NCBI RefSeq assembly: GCF_003148805.1
Contig: NZ_QGGX01000004.1
Span: 124,001 to 188,000, forward strand
Direction: 5' to 3'
DNA from: Aminobacter sp. AP02
GTDB taxonomy: Bacteria; Pseudomonadota; Alphaproteobacteria; Rhizobiales; Rhizobiaceae
Length of the DNA: 64,000 bases
Shown: positions 26,708 to 36,328 of the stretch, piece after piece
Layout of the letters: every line of letters starts with the position of its first letter
Numbering within the stretch: position 1 is the stretch's first letter
The notes under the pieces: model-generated
Seen by the model: only the letters and a program-made list of their open reading frames with translations
What the model was told of the DNA's origin: nothing
Databases searched by the model: none
Translations under genes and position numbers: made by a program

Positions 26708-29700
26708 GCACTCGGGCAAACCCTCTCGAACAAGGCGGAACGGCCATCACGACCTCGCGACATCACTCCCTGCTGTTGGGCAGCGCCCTTGCCTTGGTCA
26801 TGCTGACCGTGGGCGGGGCGCTGGCTCAGGCCTCTCCCGACGCTGACGTCTGCACTGCCGACGACTGCCGGACGCAAATCCGCGGCAAGGTGCTCGACAA
26901 CAGTGCATCCAGCATCTTGGTGACGGGCAAGAACACCGAGCGCGAGACCCCCACCGACGCCAGGAGCGTTCCATTCTCCATCAGTGTCGACGGCGAGGCG
27001 GTGGAAGAAAGCGCGCGGACCGGTGAATCCAGTCCGCCTACGGCCGATGCGAAGAGGCCGGTCGACGGGCAGCGCAGGACAGACGTTGACCTTGCCGAAG
27101 TCGACATTCAGGTCAAGTTCGACGGGCTTGAAGCCAAGCCGCTGCTCAACGTCTCGACAATGCCGGTGCGGCGCAGCTATCGGGCCGGCGACACGGTCGA
27201 ATTTCTTGCAACATCCAACTATCCGGCCTTCATCGACCGTGCCGAGATCCGCGTCTACCCCGCTGCGAGCATGGACGCCGAAACGCCGGTCGCCGTGGTC
27301 CCGGTTGCGGTCAACGACAAGGCGGGATGGACCATGCCGGCCGAGTTCGAGGGCGAGCCGGAGTTCCGCTACGTGCTGCGCGTCTATGACGCCAAGGGCC
27401 GCTACGACGAGACGGTTCCGCTGACGATTGTGCGTACGACGCGCGATTTTGCGCCCGATGCGAAGCAAGCGGCGATCGCGCCCGGCATGGGCGAGGACCG
27501 CACGGCGTCACGCAACATTCCGTTGAGCGGCGGTGCCGTCACAGTCTACGGCCGCAATGTGCCGGAGGGCCATCGCGTCAGCGCACTCGGCGAGAACGTG
27601 CCGCTCGACGGCGACCGCGCGTTTGTCGTTCAGCGCATCCTGCCGCCGGGCGACCACGAGGTCGAAGTCGCGGTCCTGGGCCTGGAGAAGGCGAGCTCGC
27701 TCGACTTCAACCGGCAGATCAACATCCCCGACAATGACTGGTTCTACGTCGCGCTCGCTGACCTCACCGTCGGCAAGCGCATGGGCGACGCCAATATCGA
27801 GAGCGTGCGACCGGGCGAATATGACGACATCTACACCAACGGCCGCCTCGCCTTTTATGTGAAGGGCAAGATCAAGGGCAAATATCTGCTCACCGCCGCC
27901 GCCGACACTGGCGAGGACGAGATCGAAAACTTGTTCCGCGGCCTCGACGCCAAGGATCCGCGTCAGCTGTTGCGCCGGCTCGACCCGGACGACTTCTACC
28001 CCGTCTATGGCGACGATTCGACCATGGTCGAGGACGCGCCGACCAACGGCAAATTCTTCGTCCGCCTCGAACGCGGCGACAGCCATGTCATGTGGGGCAA
28101 TTACAAGACCCGCATCACTGGCACCGAGTTCATGCGTTCCGACCGCGCGCTCTATGGCGCAAGTGCGGTCCACCGCTCGGAGGAGACGACCTCGTTTGGC
28201 GAACGCAAGAGCGAGGTTACCCTCTACGCCGCACAGCCCGACACGCTGCCGCAGCGCGACGAGTTTTTGGGAACCGGCGGCTCTGCCTATTTCCTCAAGC
28301 GCCAGGACATCAACGTCGGCTCCGAAACAGTGACCGTCGAGATTCGCGACGCCGTCTCGGGTCGCATCATCGAACGCCGCGCCCTTGCCTATGGCGACGA
28401 CTACAGCTTCGACTACATGCAAGGCGTGATGATCCTGAAGCGGCCGCTGTCGTCCTCGACCGGGACGGACGGCCCGGTGCGCGACGGCGCACTCGGCGGC
28501 AACAAGGTCTATCTCGTCGCCCAGTACGAATACACGCCCGTTGCGACCGACGTCGACGGTTACGTCTATGGCGGACGTGGCCAGCAATGGTTCGGCGACA
28601 AGGTTCGTGTCGGCGTCACCGGCATGAGCGAAACCACTGGCGAGGCCGACCAGCGCGCCTATGGCGCCGACATCCAGTTGCGCCATTCGGAAAAGACCTT
28701 CCTCGAGGCCGAGCTTTCGCATTCCAACGGGCCAGGTTTTGGCACCTCGCGCTCCTACGATGGCGGCCTGACGATCAGCGATGTTGCCAGCAGCGGCCAT
28801 CGCGACCAGGCTGCGAATGCCTTGCGCGTGCGAGGCCAGGTCGATCTCGAGGATCTTGCCAAGGGCGGGCCCAAGGGGACGGTCGGCGGCTACTACGAGG
28901 AAAAGCAGGCCGGCTTCGCTACCCTGTCCGAGCAGATATCGGTCGACCAGCGCATCTGGGGCGCCCATGCCGATCTCGAACTGACTGAGCGCACTGAACT
29001 GAAGCTGGTCTATGACGACTTTTCCGACGAAGACGGCAAGAACGAGCGCGAGGGAGCAACCAGCCTGAGCTACCAGTTCGACGAATACTGGAAGGTCTCC
29101 TTCGGCGTCAGCTATACCGAGGTGATGTCGCCAAAGGCCATAGCTTCCGGCAAGCGCGGCTATGACGGCTCGCGCCTCGATGCCGGCGTCAAGCTGGAAT
29201 ACAAACCGAACGACGACTGGAACGCCTATGTCTTCGGCCAGGGAACGCTCGGCCGCTCCGGCGATATCAGGCGCAATGACCGCGCCGGTGTCGGCGGTGA
29301 AACCAAGCTGACCGACAAGGTCGGCCTGACTGGCGAGGTTTCCTACGGCACTTCAGGCGTCGGCGCATTGGCTGCCGTCACCTACGACCCGACCGCCGAC
29401 GATCACTATTATGTCGGCTATCGCCTCGATCCCGACCGCGCCTTCGAACTCGACCGCAGCTACGATCTCGTCGGCACCGACAGAGGCGCAATCGTCGGAG
29501 GTACCCGGCGCAAGCTCGGCGAGACTGCTTCCGCCTATGCCGAAAACAGCTACGACATGTTCGGCAAGCGCCAGTCGCTGACCCAGACCTACGGCATCGT
29601 CTACACACCGGACGCCGTCTGGACCGTGGACACCGGCTTGGAGGTCGGAACCGTCAGCGACGACACCATGGACCCCTCGACTAGCAAGGAAGGGGCGGAT

Positions 29701-30468
29701 TTCGACCGCAAGGCGGTGTCGCTCTCGGTTGGCTACAATGACGAGGAAGCCGGCATCACCACCCGCATTCGCGGCGAGGCACGCTTCGACGATTCTGACG
29801 ACGGCAGCCGCGACGCGCGCTCCTATCTGTTCGCCACCGGCCTATCGTGGAAGACCAGCCAGAGCTGGCGCATGATCGCCAATGTCGATGCGGTGCTGTC
29901 GGATTCCAACGCCGGTGCCTTCCATGACGGCGACTATGTCGAGGCTTCGCTCGGCTACGCCTACCGTCCCGTCGACAACGACAGTCTCAATGCGCTGTTC
30001 AAATATACCTGGCTCTACGATCTGCCCGGCGTCGATCAGGTCGGCGTCAACGGCGACCTGTTCGGCCCCAGGCAGCGCAGCCACATCCTGTCGACGGATC
30101 TGATCTATGATCTGTTCTCATGGCTGTCGGTGGGCGGCAAATACGGCTTCCGCATCGGCGACGTCCAGCAACGCGTGACCGACGGATCTGAGACCTTTGC
30201 CGACTGGCAGCGCTCGTCGGCGCATCTCGGCATCCTCAGGGCCGACCTGCACATCGTGAAGGAGTGGGACCTGCTGCTCGAGGGCCGCATGCTTCACATG
30301 CCTTCTGCCGACACCACCGACTTCGGTGTGCTGGCAGCGGTCTATCGTCACGTCGGCGACAACTTCAAGGTCGGCGTCGGCTATAATTTCGGCCGCTTCT
30401 CCGACGATTTGCGCGATCTGACGCTGGACGACGAGGGCGCCTTCCTCAATGTCGTCGGGAAGTTCTGA
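26704..30468 (+). CDS. large predicted outer-membrane beta-barrel partner of the repeat protein
   Basis: A 1254-residue protein translated from an ATG overlapping the giant gene's stop. A long signal sequence (HHSLLLGSALALVMLTVGGALA-Q) is followed by a ~300-residue periplasmic region. That region holds an Ig-like segment (MPVRRSYRAGDTVEFLATSNYP) and a strand-rich module around GRNVPEGHRVSALG. From about residue 345 (DWFYVALADLTVGKR) to the end the sequence alternates aromatic and charged strands with DDSDDGS-type loops, and the last residue is Phe (VVGKF). These are the marks of a 20-plus-strand barrel. No TonB box or plug is evident. It probably anchors or exports the repeat protein. Confidence 0.75.
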   Translation: MSTRANPLEQGGTAITTSRHHSLLLGSALALVMLTVGGALAQASPDADVCTADDCRTQIRGKVLDNSASSILVTGKNTERETPTDARSVPFSISVDGEAVEESARTGESSPPTADAKRPVDGQRRTDVDLAEVDIQVKFDGLEAKPLLNVSTMPVRRSYRAGDTVEFLATSNYPAFIDRAEIRVYPAASMDAETPVAVVPVAVNDKAGWTMPAEFEGEPEFRYVLRVYDAKGRYDETVPLTIVRTTRDFAPDAKQAAIAPGMGEDRTASRNIPLSGGAVTVYGRNVPEGHRVSALGENVPLDGDRAFVVQRILPPGDHEVEVAVLGLEKASSLDFNRQINIPDNDWFYVALADLTVGKRMGDANIESVRPGEYDDIYTNGRLAFYVKGKIKGKYLLTAAADTGEDEIENLFRGLDAKDPRQLLRRLDPDDFYPVYGDDSTMVEDAPTNGKFFVRLERGDSHVMWGNYKTRITGTEFMRSDRALYGASAVHRSEETTSFGERKSEVTLYAAQPDTLPQRDEFLGTGGSAYFLKRQDINVGSETVTVEIRDAVSGRIIERRALAYGDDYSFDYMQGVMILKRPLSSSTGTDGPVRDGALGGNKVYLVAQYEYTPVATDVDGYVYGGRGQQWFGDKVRVGVTGMSETTGEADQRAYGADIQLRHSEKTFLEAELSHSNGPGFGTSRSYDGGLTISDVASSGHRDQAANALRVRGQVDLEDLAKGGPKGTVGGYYEEKQAGFATLSEQISVDQRIWGAHADLELTERTELKLVYDDFSDEDGKNEREGATSLSYQFDEYWKVSFGVSYTEVMSPKAIASGKRGYDGSRLDAGVKLEYKPNDDWNAYVFGQGTLGRSGDIRRNDRAGVGGETKLTDKVGLTGEVSYGTSGVGALAAVTYDPTADDHYYVGYRLDPDRAFELDRSYDLVGTDRGAIVGGTRRKLGETASAYAENSYDMFGKRQSLTQTYGIVYTPDAVWTVDTGLEVGTVSDDTMDPSTSKEGADFDRKAVSLSVGYNDEEAGITTRIRGEARFDDSDDGSRDARSYLFATGLSWKTSQSWRMIANVDAVLSDSNAGAFHDGDYVEASLGYAYRPVDNDSLNALFKYTWLYDLPGVDQVGVNGDLFGPRQRSHILSTDLIYDLFSWLSVGGKYGFRIGDVQQRVTDGSETFADWQRSSAHLGILRADLHIVKEWDLLLEGRMLHMPSADTTDFGVLAAVYRHVGDNFKVGVGYNFGRFSDDLRDLTLDDEGAFLNVVGKF

Positions 30469-30621
30469 ACGGAAGGGGTAGGACCATCGTCCCTGGGAAA
30501 TAGTCCGCCGCAGGGAAAAGACGTTTGACCGCGTTGGTCAATTTGCAGTGCGAGCAGGCGCGCCGCAAACGATGTTTGAAAGAAGTCGTGAGGTTGTATC
30601 GCAAACCGCGGCCAGGCTATG
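30469..30621. other. intergenic stretch after the beta-barrel gene
   Basis: Non-coding. It contains a small dyad TTGACC-GCGTT-GGTCAA (30525-30541) that could be an operator or a weak terminator stem without a T tract. Confidence 0.4.
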
Positions 30622-30744
30622 CGGCCACCACCGTGTCAGCCCGCCATCGACGGCGATTGTCTGGCCGGTGATGAAGGTCGCTGCCTCCGTCCCCAGAAAC
30701 AGAACAAGGCCGACCAGGCAGCAAGGCCTCAAGCGCCGCAGGTT
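30622..30744 (-). pseudogene. remnant of a short-chain dehydrogenase C-terminus
   Basis: On the minus strand the frame reads LVLFLGTEAATFITGQTIAV followed by DGG, the unmistakable last strands of an SDR. It is preceded by NLRRLRP, matching the usual GRL-x-RPEE segment. The rest of an SDR (Rossmann motif, YxxxK) is missing and no start codon makes sense, so this is a gene fragment left between two operons. Confidence 0.75.
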
Positions 30745-30871
30745 GCCAAGATCAATTGCGGTTTGCCTCGCCGCCGCATGCGCCAATGATCTGGCGTCGC
30801 TGGTGGATTAGCCGGGAGCGTTATCAGGCTGATCCGCCAGCTTTTTTGAAACTGCGAAGTGCCTCGCTCAG

Positions 30872-31690
30872 TCAGATGCTGGCAGGCGCTGGCACCTTCA
30901 CTTCCGGCATCGCTCCGATCAGCATGCGGGCATATTCGCTCTTCGGGGCGTCGAAAATCTCTGCGCAATCGCCCTGTTCGACGAGTTCGCCGCGATTGAT
31001 CAATGCGACGCGGTCGCAGAGATAGCGGACGACGGCCAGGTCGTGGCTGATGAAGAAGTAGGTCAGCCCGAGGCGATCCTGGAGTTCGCACAAGAGGTTG
31101 AGGACCTGCGCCTGCACCGAAACGTCGAGTGCCGAGGTCGGCTCGTCGAGCAAAAGAAGCTCCGGCCCCGAGGCAAGGGCGCGCGCGATGCAGATGCGCT
31201 GGCGCTGGCCGCCGGAGAACTCGTGCGGATAGCGGTGCAGGTGCTGCGGGCCCATGCCGACGAGCGACAGAAGTTCGGCGGCGCGGTCGCTGCGCTGTCG
31301 GTTTGTCAGCCCCAGCGTCTCGTGGTGGATGACCAGCGGTTCCGTGATGATGTCGTAGACGGACATGCGCGGATTGAGGGATGCGTAGGGATCCTGGAAT
31401 ACGATCTGCACGCGCGAACGCATGCGCCTGAGCTCTGCATCTGAAAGCTTGCCAAGATCCTGGCCCTGCACGCGGATGGTGCCCGAAGTCGGCGTTTCCA
31501 GATGCAGGATGGAACGGGTGAGCGTCGTCTTTCCCGAGCCGCTTTCGCCGACCAGGCCGAAGCTTTCACCCTTGCGCACAGTCAGCGAGACGTTCTTTAA
31601 GGCATGGACCTCGGCCGACTTGCCGAAGATGCCGCGACGTCCGGGATAGATCTTCGAGACGTTGTCGATCTCGAGCATGATGTCAGCCAT
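30872..31690 (-). CDS. oligopeptide-type ABC ATPase, OppF/DppF-like
   Basis: A 272-residue cytoplasmic ATPase. Walker A is GESGSGKTTLT, the signature is FSGGQRQRICIARALA, Walker B is LLLLDEPTSALD, and HDLAVVRYLCDRV carries the switch His. The start ATG 31690 (MADIMLEI) overlaps the OppD-like stop by 8 nt; a TTG six bases further up is less likely. It is the last gene of the IclR/HyuAB/importer operon. With the OppD-like subunit it drives the two permeases encoded upstream. Confidence 0.92.
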   Translation of the reverse strand: MADIMLEIDNVSKIYPGRRGIFGKSAEVHALKNVSLTVRKGESFGLVGESGSGKTTLTRSILHLETPTSGTIRVQGQDLGKLSDAELRRMRSRVQIVFQDPYASLNPRMSVYDIITEPLVIHHETLGLTNRQRSDRAAELLSLVGMGPQHLHRYPHEFSGGQRQRICIARALASGPELLLLDEPTSALDVSVQAQVLNLLCELQDRLGLTYFFISHDLAVVRYLCDRVALINRGELVEQGDCAEIFDAPKSEYARMLIGAMPEVKVPAPASI

Positions 31691-32720
31691 GGACAAGCGT
31701 CTCCATCTCGGCCACGCGGATGCAGGCAGCTGAATGATCGTTTCCGACCGGTACGGTCGGCGGTGTCGCTGCGGTGCAGGCGGGCTGGGCGAACTGGCAG
31801 CGCGGGGCGAAGCGGCAGCCTGGCGGCGGCGTGATCAGGTTGGGCACCGAGCCGGCCAATCCGCGAAGGGCTCCGCGCCTGGTTTCGCGCGTCGGGATCG
31901 CCGACATGAGCGCACGCGTATAAGGGTGGACAGGGTTACCGATCACGGCCGCGACCGGACCGCTTTCGACAATGTTTCCGGCATACATGACCGCGACGTG
32001 GCTGCATGTCTGGGCGACGACGCCGAGATTGTGGGTGATGAGCACGACACCCATGTTGAAGTCCCTGACGCTGTTCTTGATCAGCTCGAGGATCTGGGCC
32101 TGAACCGACACGTCGAGCGCCGTCGTCGGCTCGTCTGCGATCAGAAGGTCGGGGCGGCCGATCAGCGCCATGGCGATCAGCACGCGCTGGCGCATGCCAC
32201 CGGAAAACTGATGAGGGTAATCGTCGAGCCGCGCCAGCGCGTTGGGGATGCCGACGCGGGCCAGCATCTCGCCGGCCAGCTTGCGCGCGGCCTTGCGGCG
32301 TTCGCGACGGCCGGCGCTGGGCGAGCAGCCGATGACATCGGGATCGCGGTCGGCGGCGGCCAGCGCAACGTCGACGAGCTGCTCGCCAATGCGAAAGGCC
32401 GGATTGAGGTTCGTGGTCGGGTCCTGGAAGATCATGCCGATGCGCTTGCCGCGCAGGCGCTGCATCTCTGCCGGGCTAAGCTTGAGCAGGTCCTGGCCCT
32501 CGAGCAGGATCTTGCCGGCTGTGTAATGCGCCGGCGGCGTCGGCTGCAGGCGCGAGACCGACAGGCCGGTGAGTGACTTGCCGCAGCCGCTTTCGCCGAC
32601 GAGACCCCAGATCTCGCTGCGGTTGACGGTCAGGTTGATGCCGTTCAGCACATGCGCCCGGCCGTCGAAGCTCGACATCCGAAGGTGCAGGTCACGGATC
32701 GAAAGAAGAGGTTGGGTCAT
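31683..32720 (-). CDS. oligopeptide-type ABC ATPase, OppD/DppD-like
   Basis: A 345-residue ATPase. Walker A is GESGCGKS, the signature is [15 protein letters not shown] and Walker B is [12 protein letters not shown]. The C-terminal oligopeptide-transporter extension has the [12 protein letters not shown] cysteine motif, which in OppD/DppD proteins can bind an Fe-S cluster. The start forms TGATG with the OppC-like stop. The two ATPases form a heterodimer. Confidence 0.93.
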   Translation of the reverse strand: MTQPLLSIRDLHLRMSSFDGRAHVLNGINLTVNRSEIWGLVGESGCGKSLTGLSVSRLQPTPPAHYTAGKILLEGQDLLKLSPAEMQRLRGKRIGMIFQDPTTNLNPAFRIGEQLVDVALAAADRDPDVIGCSPSAGRRERRKAARKLAGEMLARVGIPNALARLDDYPHQFSGGMRQRVLIAMALIGRPDLLIADEPTTALDVSVQAQILELIKNSVRDFNMGVVLITHNLGVVAQTCSHVAVMYAGNIVESGPVAAVIGNPVHPYTRALMSAIPTRETRRGALRGLAGSVPNLITPPPGCRFAPRCQFAQPACTAATPPTVPVGNDHSAACIRVAEMETLVHG

Positions 32721-33616
32721 CAGCGCCTCGCCTTCGGATCGAGGATGTCGCGCAGCCCGTCACCGAGCAGGTTGAAGCCGAACACGGCCAGGAACATCGC
32801 CATGCCGGGCGCCATCGCCGTCCACCAGTAATCGGGCATGTAGGAGCGCGAAACGGACAAGAGCGTTCCCCATTCCGGCGTCGGCGGGCGCACGCCGATG
32901 CCGATGAAGCCGAGACCTGCAACGGTGAGGATGGCAAAGCCCATGTCGAGCGACATCTTGACGATGATCGGCGAGACGACGTTGGGCAGGATGTGGCGGA
33001 AGAGGATGCGCTTGGGCGTGGCGCCGAGCGCGCGGGCGGCGGTCACGTAGACCTCCTCGCGCGCTGCAAGCACCTCGCCGCGCACCAGACGCGCATAGCC
33101 CGGCCACCATGACAGGGCGATGGCGATCACCATGTTGCCGAAACCGGAGCCGAGGGCGGCGGCGATCGCCATGGCAAGGATCAGGCCGGGAATGGTCAGC
33201 GTAAGGTCGGTCAGGCGCATCAACACTTCGTCGACCCAGCCACGGGCAAATCCGGCAACTGCGCCGACCAGCGTGCCGATGACCGAGCCGATGAGCACGA
33301 CACCGAGGCCGGCAAGCACCGAAACGGTGGTGCCGGCCATGACCAGCGACAGCACGTCCTGGCCGAGTTCGTTGGTGCCGAACGGGTGGGCGGCGGATGG
33401 GGCCATGAAGCGGGAGGCGGTGTCGACGCCACCGGCGATGTGCTCGGGGTAGGGGGCGAGCACGGTGCCGAAGACGGTGAAAAAGACCACCACCGCGACG
33501 ATGGCAGCGCCCAGCATCGACAGCTTGCTCTGCGAAAAGCGGAAGAAGGCGCGGCGCAGCCTGTCGCGGCGCGGCGTGGCGAAGTCGCCCGCTGTATTGT
33601 GCTCGGTCGTGGTCAT
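32720..33616 (-). CDS. oligopeptide-type ABC permease, OppC/DppC-like
   Basis: A 298-residue inner-membrane protein with about six helices and a cytoplasmic N-terminal tail. HPFGTNELGQDVLSLVMAG is the OppC start-of-domain motif. The ATPase-coupling EAA loop is ALGATPKRILFRHILPNVVSPIIV. LGFIGIGVRPPTPEWGTLL and the C-terminal NLLGDGLRDILDPK are diagnostic. It overlaps the OppB-like gene by 4 nt (ATGA). Confidence 0.95.
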   Translation of the reverse strand: MTTTEHNTAGDFATPRRDRLRRAFFRFSQSKLSMLGAAIVAVVVFFTVFGTVLAPYPEHIAGGVDTASRFMAPSAAHPFGTNELGQDVLSLVMAGTTVSVLAGLGVVLIGSVIGTLVGAVAGFARGWVDEVLMRLTDLTLTIPGLILAMAIAAALGSGFGNMVIAIALSWWPGYARLVRGEVLAAREEVYVTAARALGATPKRILFRHILPNVVSPIIVKMSLDMGFAILTVAGLGFIGIGVRPPTPEWGTLLSVSRSYMPDYWWTAMAPGMAMFLAVFGFNLLGDGLRDILDPKARR

Positions 33617-34620
33617 GAATAGCGGACCTTCGGGTTGATGACGCCGTAGAGCAGGTCGATGACGAGATTGGCGAAAACAAAGAGCAGGCCGATCACCAGG
33701 GCAACGCCGATCACCGGCATCATGTCCTGCGAAACGATAGCCTTGGTCGCGTAGAGGCCGAGGCCCGGCCAGTCGAACACGGTTTCGACCAGCACCGTGC
33801 CGCCGAGCAGCCAGCCAAAATAGAGGCCGATCACTGTCAGCGTGGACGATACGGCATTACGCGCGACGTATTTGGTGATGATCTTTCTCGACGGCAGGCC
33901 GAGCGCGCGCGCCGTCATCACATAGTCTTGTTGCATCACCTCGATCGTCGAGGAGCGCATCATGCGCATGATCGTGGCCAGAGGCGAGAGCGACATGGCG
34001 ATGGCGGGCAATGCGAGGTGGCGCAGTGCCGTGACGAACGTCGACCAGTTGCCCGCAATCAGGGAGTCGATCGTCAGGAACCCGGTCACGCTGCGCGGCG
34101 GAATGACAATGATTGGCAGACGCCCGCCGAGAGGAAGCCACATCAGCCACATGGCAAAGCACAGTTGCAGAAGCAGGCCGAGAAAGAAGCGCGGCATGGA
34201 GATCGCCCCGATGGCACCTACCTGGGCCAAGTAGTCCGGCCAGCGGTTGCGCCATACGGCGGTGACGAGGCCAAGCGGGATGCCCACCACAACGGCGATG
34301 AACATTGCCGCGAACACGAGCTCGAGGGTTGCAGGGAGGTAGGCCTTGATATCGGCAGCGACGGGTCGGCGCGTTAACAGCGACGTGCCAAGGTCGCCGT
34401 GAACGAGGCCGGAGACATAGGTGCCGTATTGAACCCAAATCGGCTTATCAAGGCCGTACTCGGCGGCCAGTGCTGCGATTTCGGCTTTCGTGGCATTGGG
34501 ACCCGCGGCAAGTGCAACCGGATCGCCAGGCAACAGCCGGGCAATGGCAAACATGATGATCGTCAGCCCGACGATGACCGGTATGAGCAGCAGAAGTCGC
34601 CGCAGGATGAAACGCAGCAT
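33613..34620 (-). CDS. oligopeptide-type ABC permease, OppB/DppB-like
   Basis: A 335-residue, six-helix permease. The N-terminus MLRFILRRLLLLIPVIVGL and the RLLPGDPV motif are typical, and the EAA loop is ARALGLPSRKIITKYVARNAVSS. The C-terminus GLLFVFANLVIDLLYGVINPKVRY is conserved in OppB/GsiC. It pairs with the OppC-like protein to form the channel. It is separated from the binding-protein gene by a 55-nt gap containing a strong hairpin. Confidence 0.95.
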   Translation of the reverse strand: MLRFILRRLLLLIPVIVGLTIIMFAIARLLPGDPVALAAGPNATKAEIAALAAEYGLDKPIWVQYGTYVSGLVHGDLGTSLLTRRPVAADIKAYLPATLELVFAAMFIAVVVGIPLGLVTAVWRNRWPDYLAQVGAIGAISMPRFFLGLLLQLCFAMWLMWLPLGGRLPIIVIPPRSVTGFLTIDSLIAGNWSTFVTALRHLALPAIAMSLSPLATIMRMMRSSTIEVMQQDYVMTARALGLPSRKIITKYVARNAVSSTLTVIGLYFGWLLGGTVLVETVFDWPGLGLYATKAIVSQDMMPVIGVALVIGLLFVFANLVIDLLYGVINPKVRYS

Positions 34621-34642
34621 TGCCGATGTCCTCTGTTGAAGC

Positions 34643-34666
34643 TTGGCGGGCCCGAAGGCCCGCCAA
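34643..34666 (-). promoter_or_regulatory. intercistronic hairpin after the binding-protein gene
   Basis: A perfect 10-bp stem TTGGCGGGCC/GGCCCGCCAA with, on the transcribed minus strand, a UUCG loop closed by C-G, the extra-stable tetraloop. It starts 9 nt after the binding-protein stop and lacks a T tract. It more likely protects the upstream mRNA from 3' exonucleases, or attenuates partly, than terminates fully. Confidence 0.75.
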
Positions 34667-34675
34667 ATGTTCGGC

Positions 34676-36250
34676 TTAGCCGAGCGACAGGCCCCAGGCC
34701 TCTATCGCGTTGGAAGCGACTGGCGTGAAGTGGTAGTCCTTCACGGTGTCGCGCATGGCCAGCTTGCGGCGCTCCAATACGCCGAAGACGTCGGGCGCAT
34801 CCTCGACCACCTTCTTTTGGAATTCGCCATAGATTGCCACGCGCTTGGCCCGGTCGATCTCCTTGCGGCCCGCCTCGATGAGAGCGTCGACTTCCGGGTT
34901 CTTGTAGACTGCGTTCTGCCAGGCTCCATTGCGCGAGGAGTGGTAAGCGGCATAGGCGATGTTGTCGGGATCGCCATAGTTCGCGGTCTGGTAGACGGGG
35001 AACAGGTCCGGGAAGGTTTCAGGCGACTTGCAGGCGGTCACCATGTCGGGCCAGTTCATCGGGACGATCTCGAGCTCGATGTTGAGCTGCTTGAGGCTGT
35101 CGAGCATGATGAGTGCCCAGCGACGCTGCTGTTCAAGACCCGAGACGTGGAACATCCTGAGCTTGAAACCACCTTCGGGCTTCGCCGACTTGGCCATATA
35201 CTCCTTGGCCTTGGCCATGTCGGTGCCATAGGCGACGAGATTGGGATCGAAGCCGAGGATGCCCATGGGCAGCGGCCCCTTCATCAGGTCGGCATAGCCA
35301 GCCGCATCGAGGATGGCCTGGTAGTTCGTTGCGTATGAAATCGCCTTGCGCAGGTTGATGTCGGCGCAGGGGCCGTTCTGCGTGTTCATCTTTATCGAGA
35401 AGGTGCGGTATTCCGGCTCAATCACACTGACGACACCGGCAGCATCTTTCAACGCGTCCATGTCCTCACTGGTCAGGTCGGTGGCGATGTGGGCCTCGCC
35501 GCGCTGGATCATCAGGCGCTGCGTGGCGGTCTCGCGCACGATCTGCCAGATCACGCCGTCGAGGTTACCACCCCCGGCCTGCCACGCCTCGGGCGCACGG
35601 GCCAGCTGGTAGAGGGTGCCGACTTCGAAGCGGGCCACAGAGAACGGGCCGGAGCCTGCGGTGTTGGTCATGAGGTAGGTCTCGCCGGAATCGGCGCCGA
35701 GATTGGCCTCGACCACTGCCTTCTCGACGATGAATATCCACGGCAGCACCTGCAGGAAGGGCGCAAAGGGTGCTGTGAGCTTGAACTTCACCGTGCCAGC
35801 ATCGGCGGCAGAAACACCCTCGGCGGTGACGATGTCGCGGATCATCCACGAATTGCCCTTGGCGAGCTTCAGCGCGCGGGCGAAGGAGTAGACGACGTCG
35901 TCGGCAGTGACAGCATTGCCGGAATGGAACTTGGCGGCCTTGTTCAGGACGAAAGTGTACTCCTTGCCGTCAGGGCTGACAGTCCAGCTTTCGGCGATGC
36001 CGGGAGCGGGCACGGGCGGATTGCCCGAGATGCGCACCAGCGGGTCATAGACGTTGCGCATGAAGAACGACGCCGAATAGCCGGTTGCGGTGTGCGGATC
36101 GAAGTTGGGGATGTCCTGGCCCGCGGCGATGATCAGGACGCCACCCGACTGCGCCAGCAGCTGGCGGGGGAAAACGGTGGTGGCGAGGCCGACGCCGGCG
36201 AGGGCCAGCAGGCTGCGCCGCGAAATGTTGAACTGGTCAGAGGCTTTCAT
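34676..36250 (-). CDS. oligopeptide-type ABC substrate-binding protein (SBP family 5), Tat signal
   Basis: A 524-residue periplasmic protein. The N-terminus has ISRRSLLALAGVGLATTVFP, a twin-arginine signal ending LLA-QS, so it is probably exported folded. The mature start VLIIAAGQDIPNFDPHTATG and KVKFKLTAPFAPFLQVLP are of the DppA/OppA cluster. It is preceded by the HyuAB-type gene (78-nt gap) and followed by OppBCDF-like genes. The ligand is possibly a pyroglutamyl or hydantoin-like compound, given the neighbour; this is an inference. Confidence 0.92.
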   Translation of the reverse strand: MKASDQFNISRRSLLALAGVGLATTVFPRQLLAQSGGVLIIAAGQDIPNFDPHTATGYSASFFMRNVYDPLVRISGNPPVPAPGIAESWTVSPDGKEYTFVLNKAAKFHSGNAVTADDVVYSFARALKLAKGNSWMIRDIVTAEGVSAADAGTVKFKLTAPFAPFLQVLPWIFIVEKAVVEANLGADSGETYLMTNTAGSGPFSVARFEVGTLYQLARAPEAWQAGGGNLDGVIWQIVRETATQRLMIQRGEAHIATDLTSEDMDALKDAAGVVSVIEPEYRTFSIKMNTQNGPCADINLRKAISYATNYQAILDAAGYADLMKGPLPMGILGFDPNLVAYGTDMAKAKEYMAKSAKPEGGFKLRMFHVSGLEQQRRWALIMLDSLKQLNIELEIVPMNWPDMVTACKSPETFPDLFPVYQTANYGDPDNIAYAAYHSSRNGAWQNAVYKNPEVDALIEAGRKEIDRAKRVAIYGEFQKKVVEDAPDVFGVLERRKLAMRDTVKDYHFTPVASNAIEAWGLSLG

Positions 36251-36290
36251 TGCATTGCTCCATGTCGATATCTGGTCGTCATTGCGAATG

Positions 36291-36313
36291 GGCGGCGCAA
36301 CGTGAGCGCCGCC
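36291..36313 (-). promoter_or_regulatory. hairpin between the HyuAB-type and binding-protein genes
   Basis: An 8-bp stem GGCGGCGC (36291-36298) with GCGCCGCC (36306-36313) and a 7-nt loop lies in the 78-nt gap. There is no T tract on the minus strand, so an mRNA-stability or processing role is more likely than termination. Confidence 0.5.
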
Positions 36314-36328
36314 GAATCTGATTGGCGG

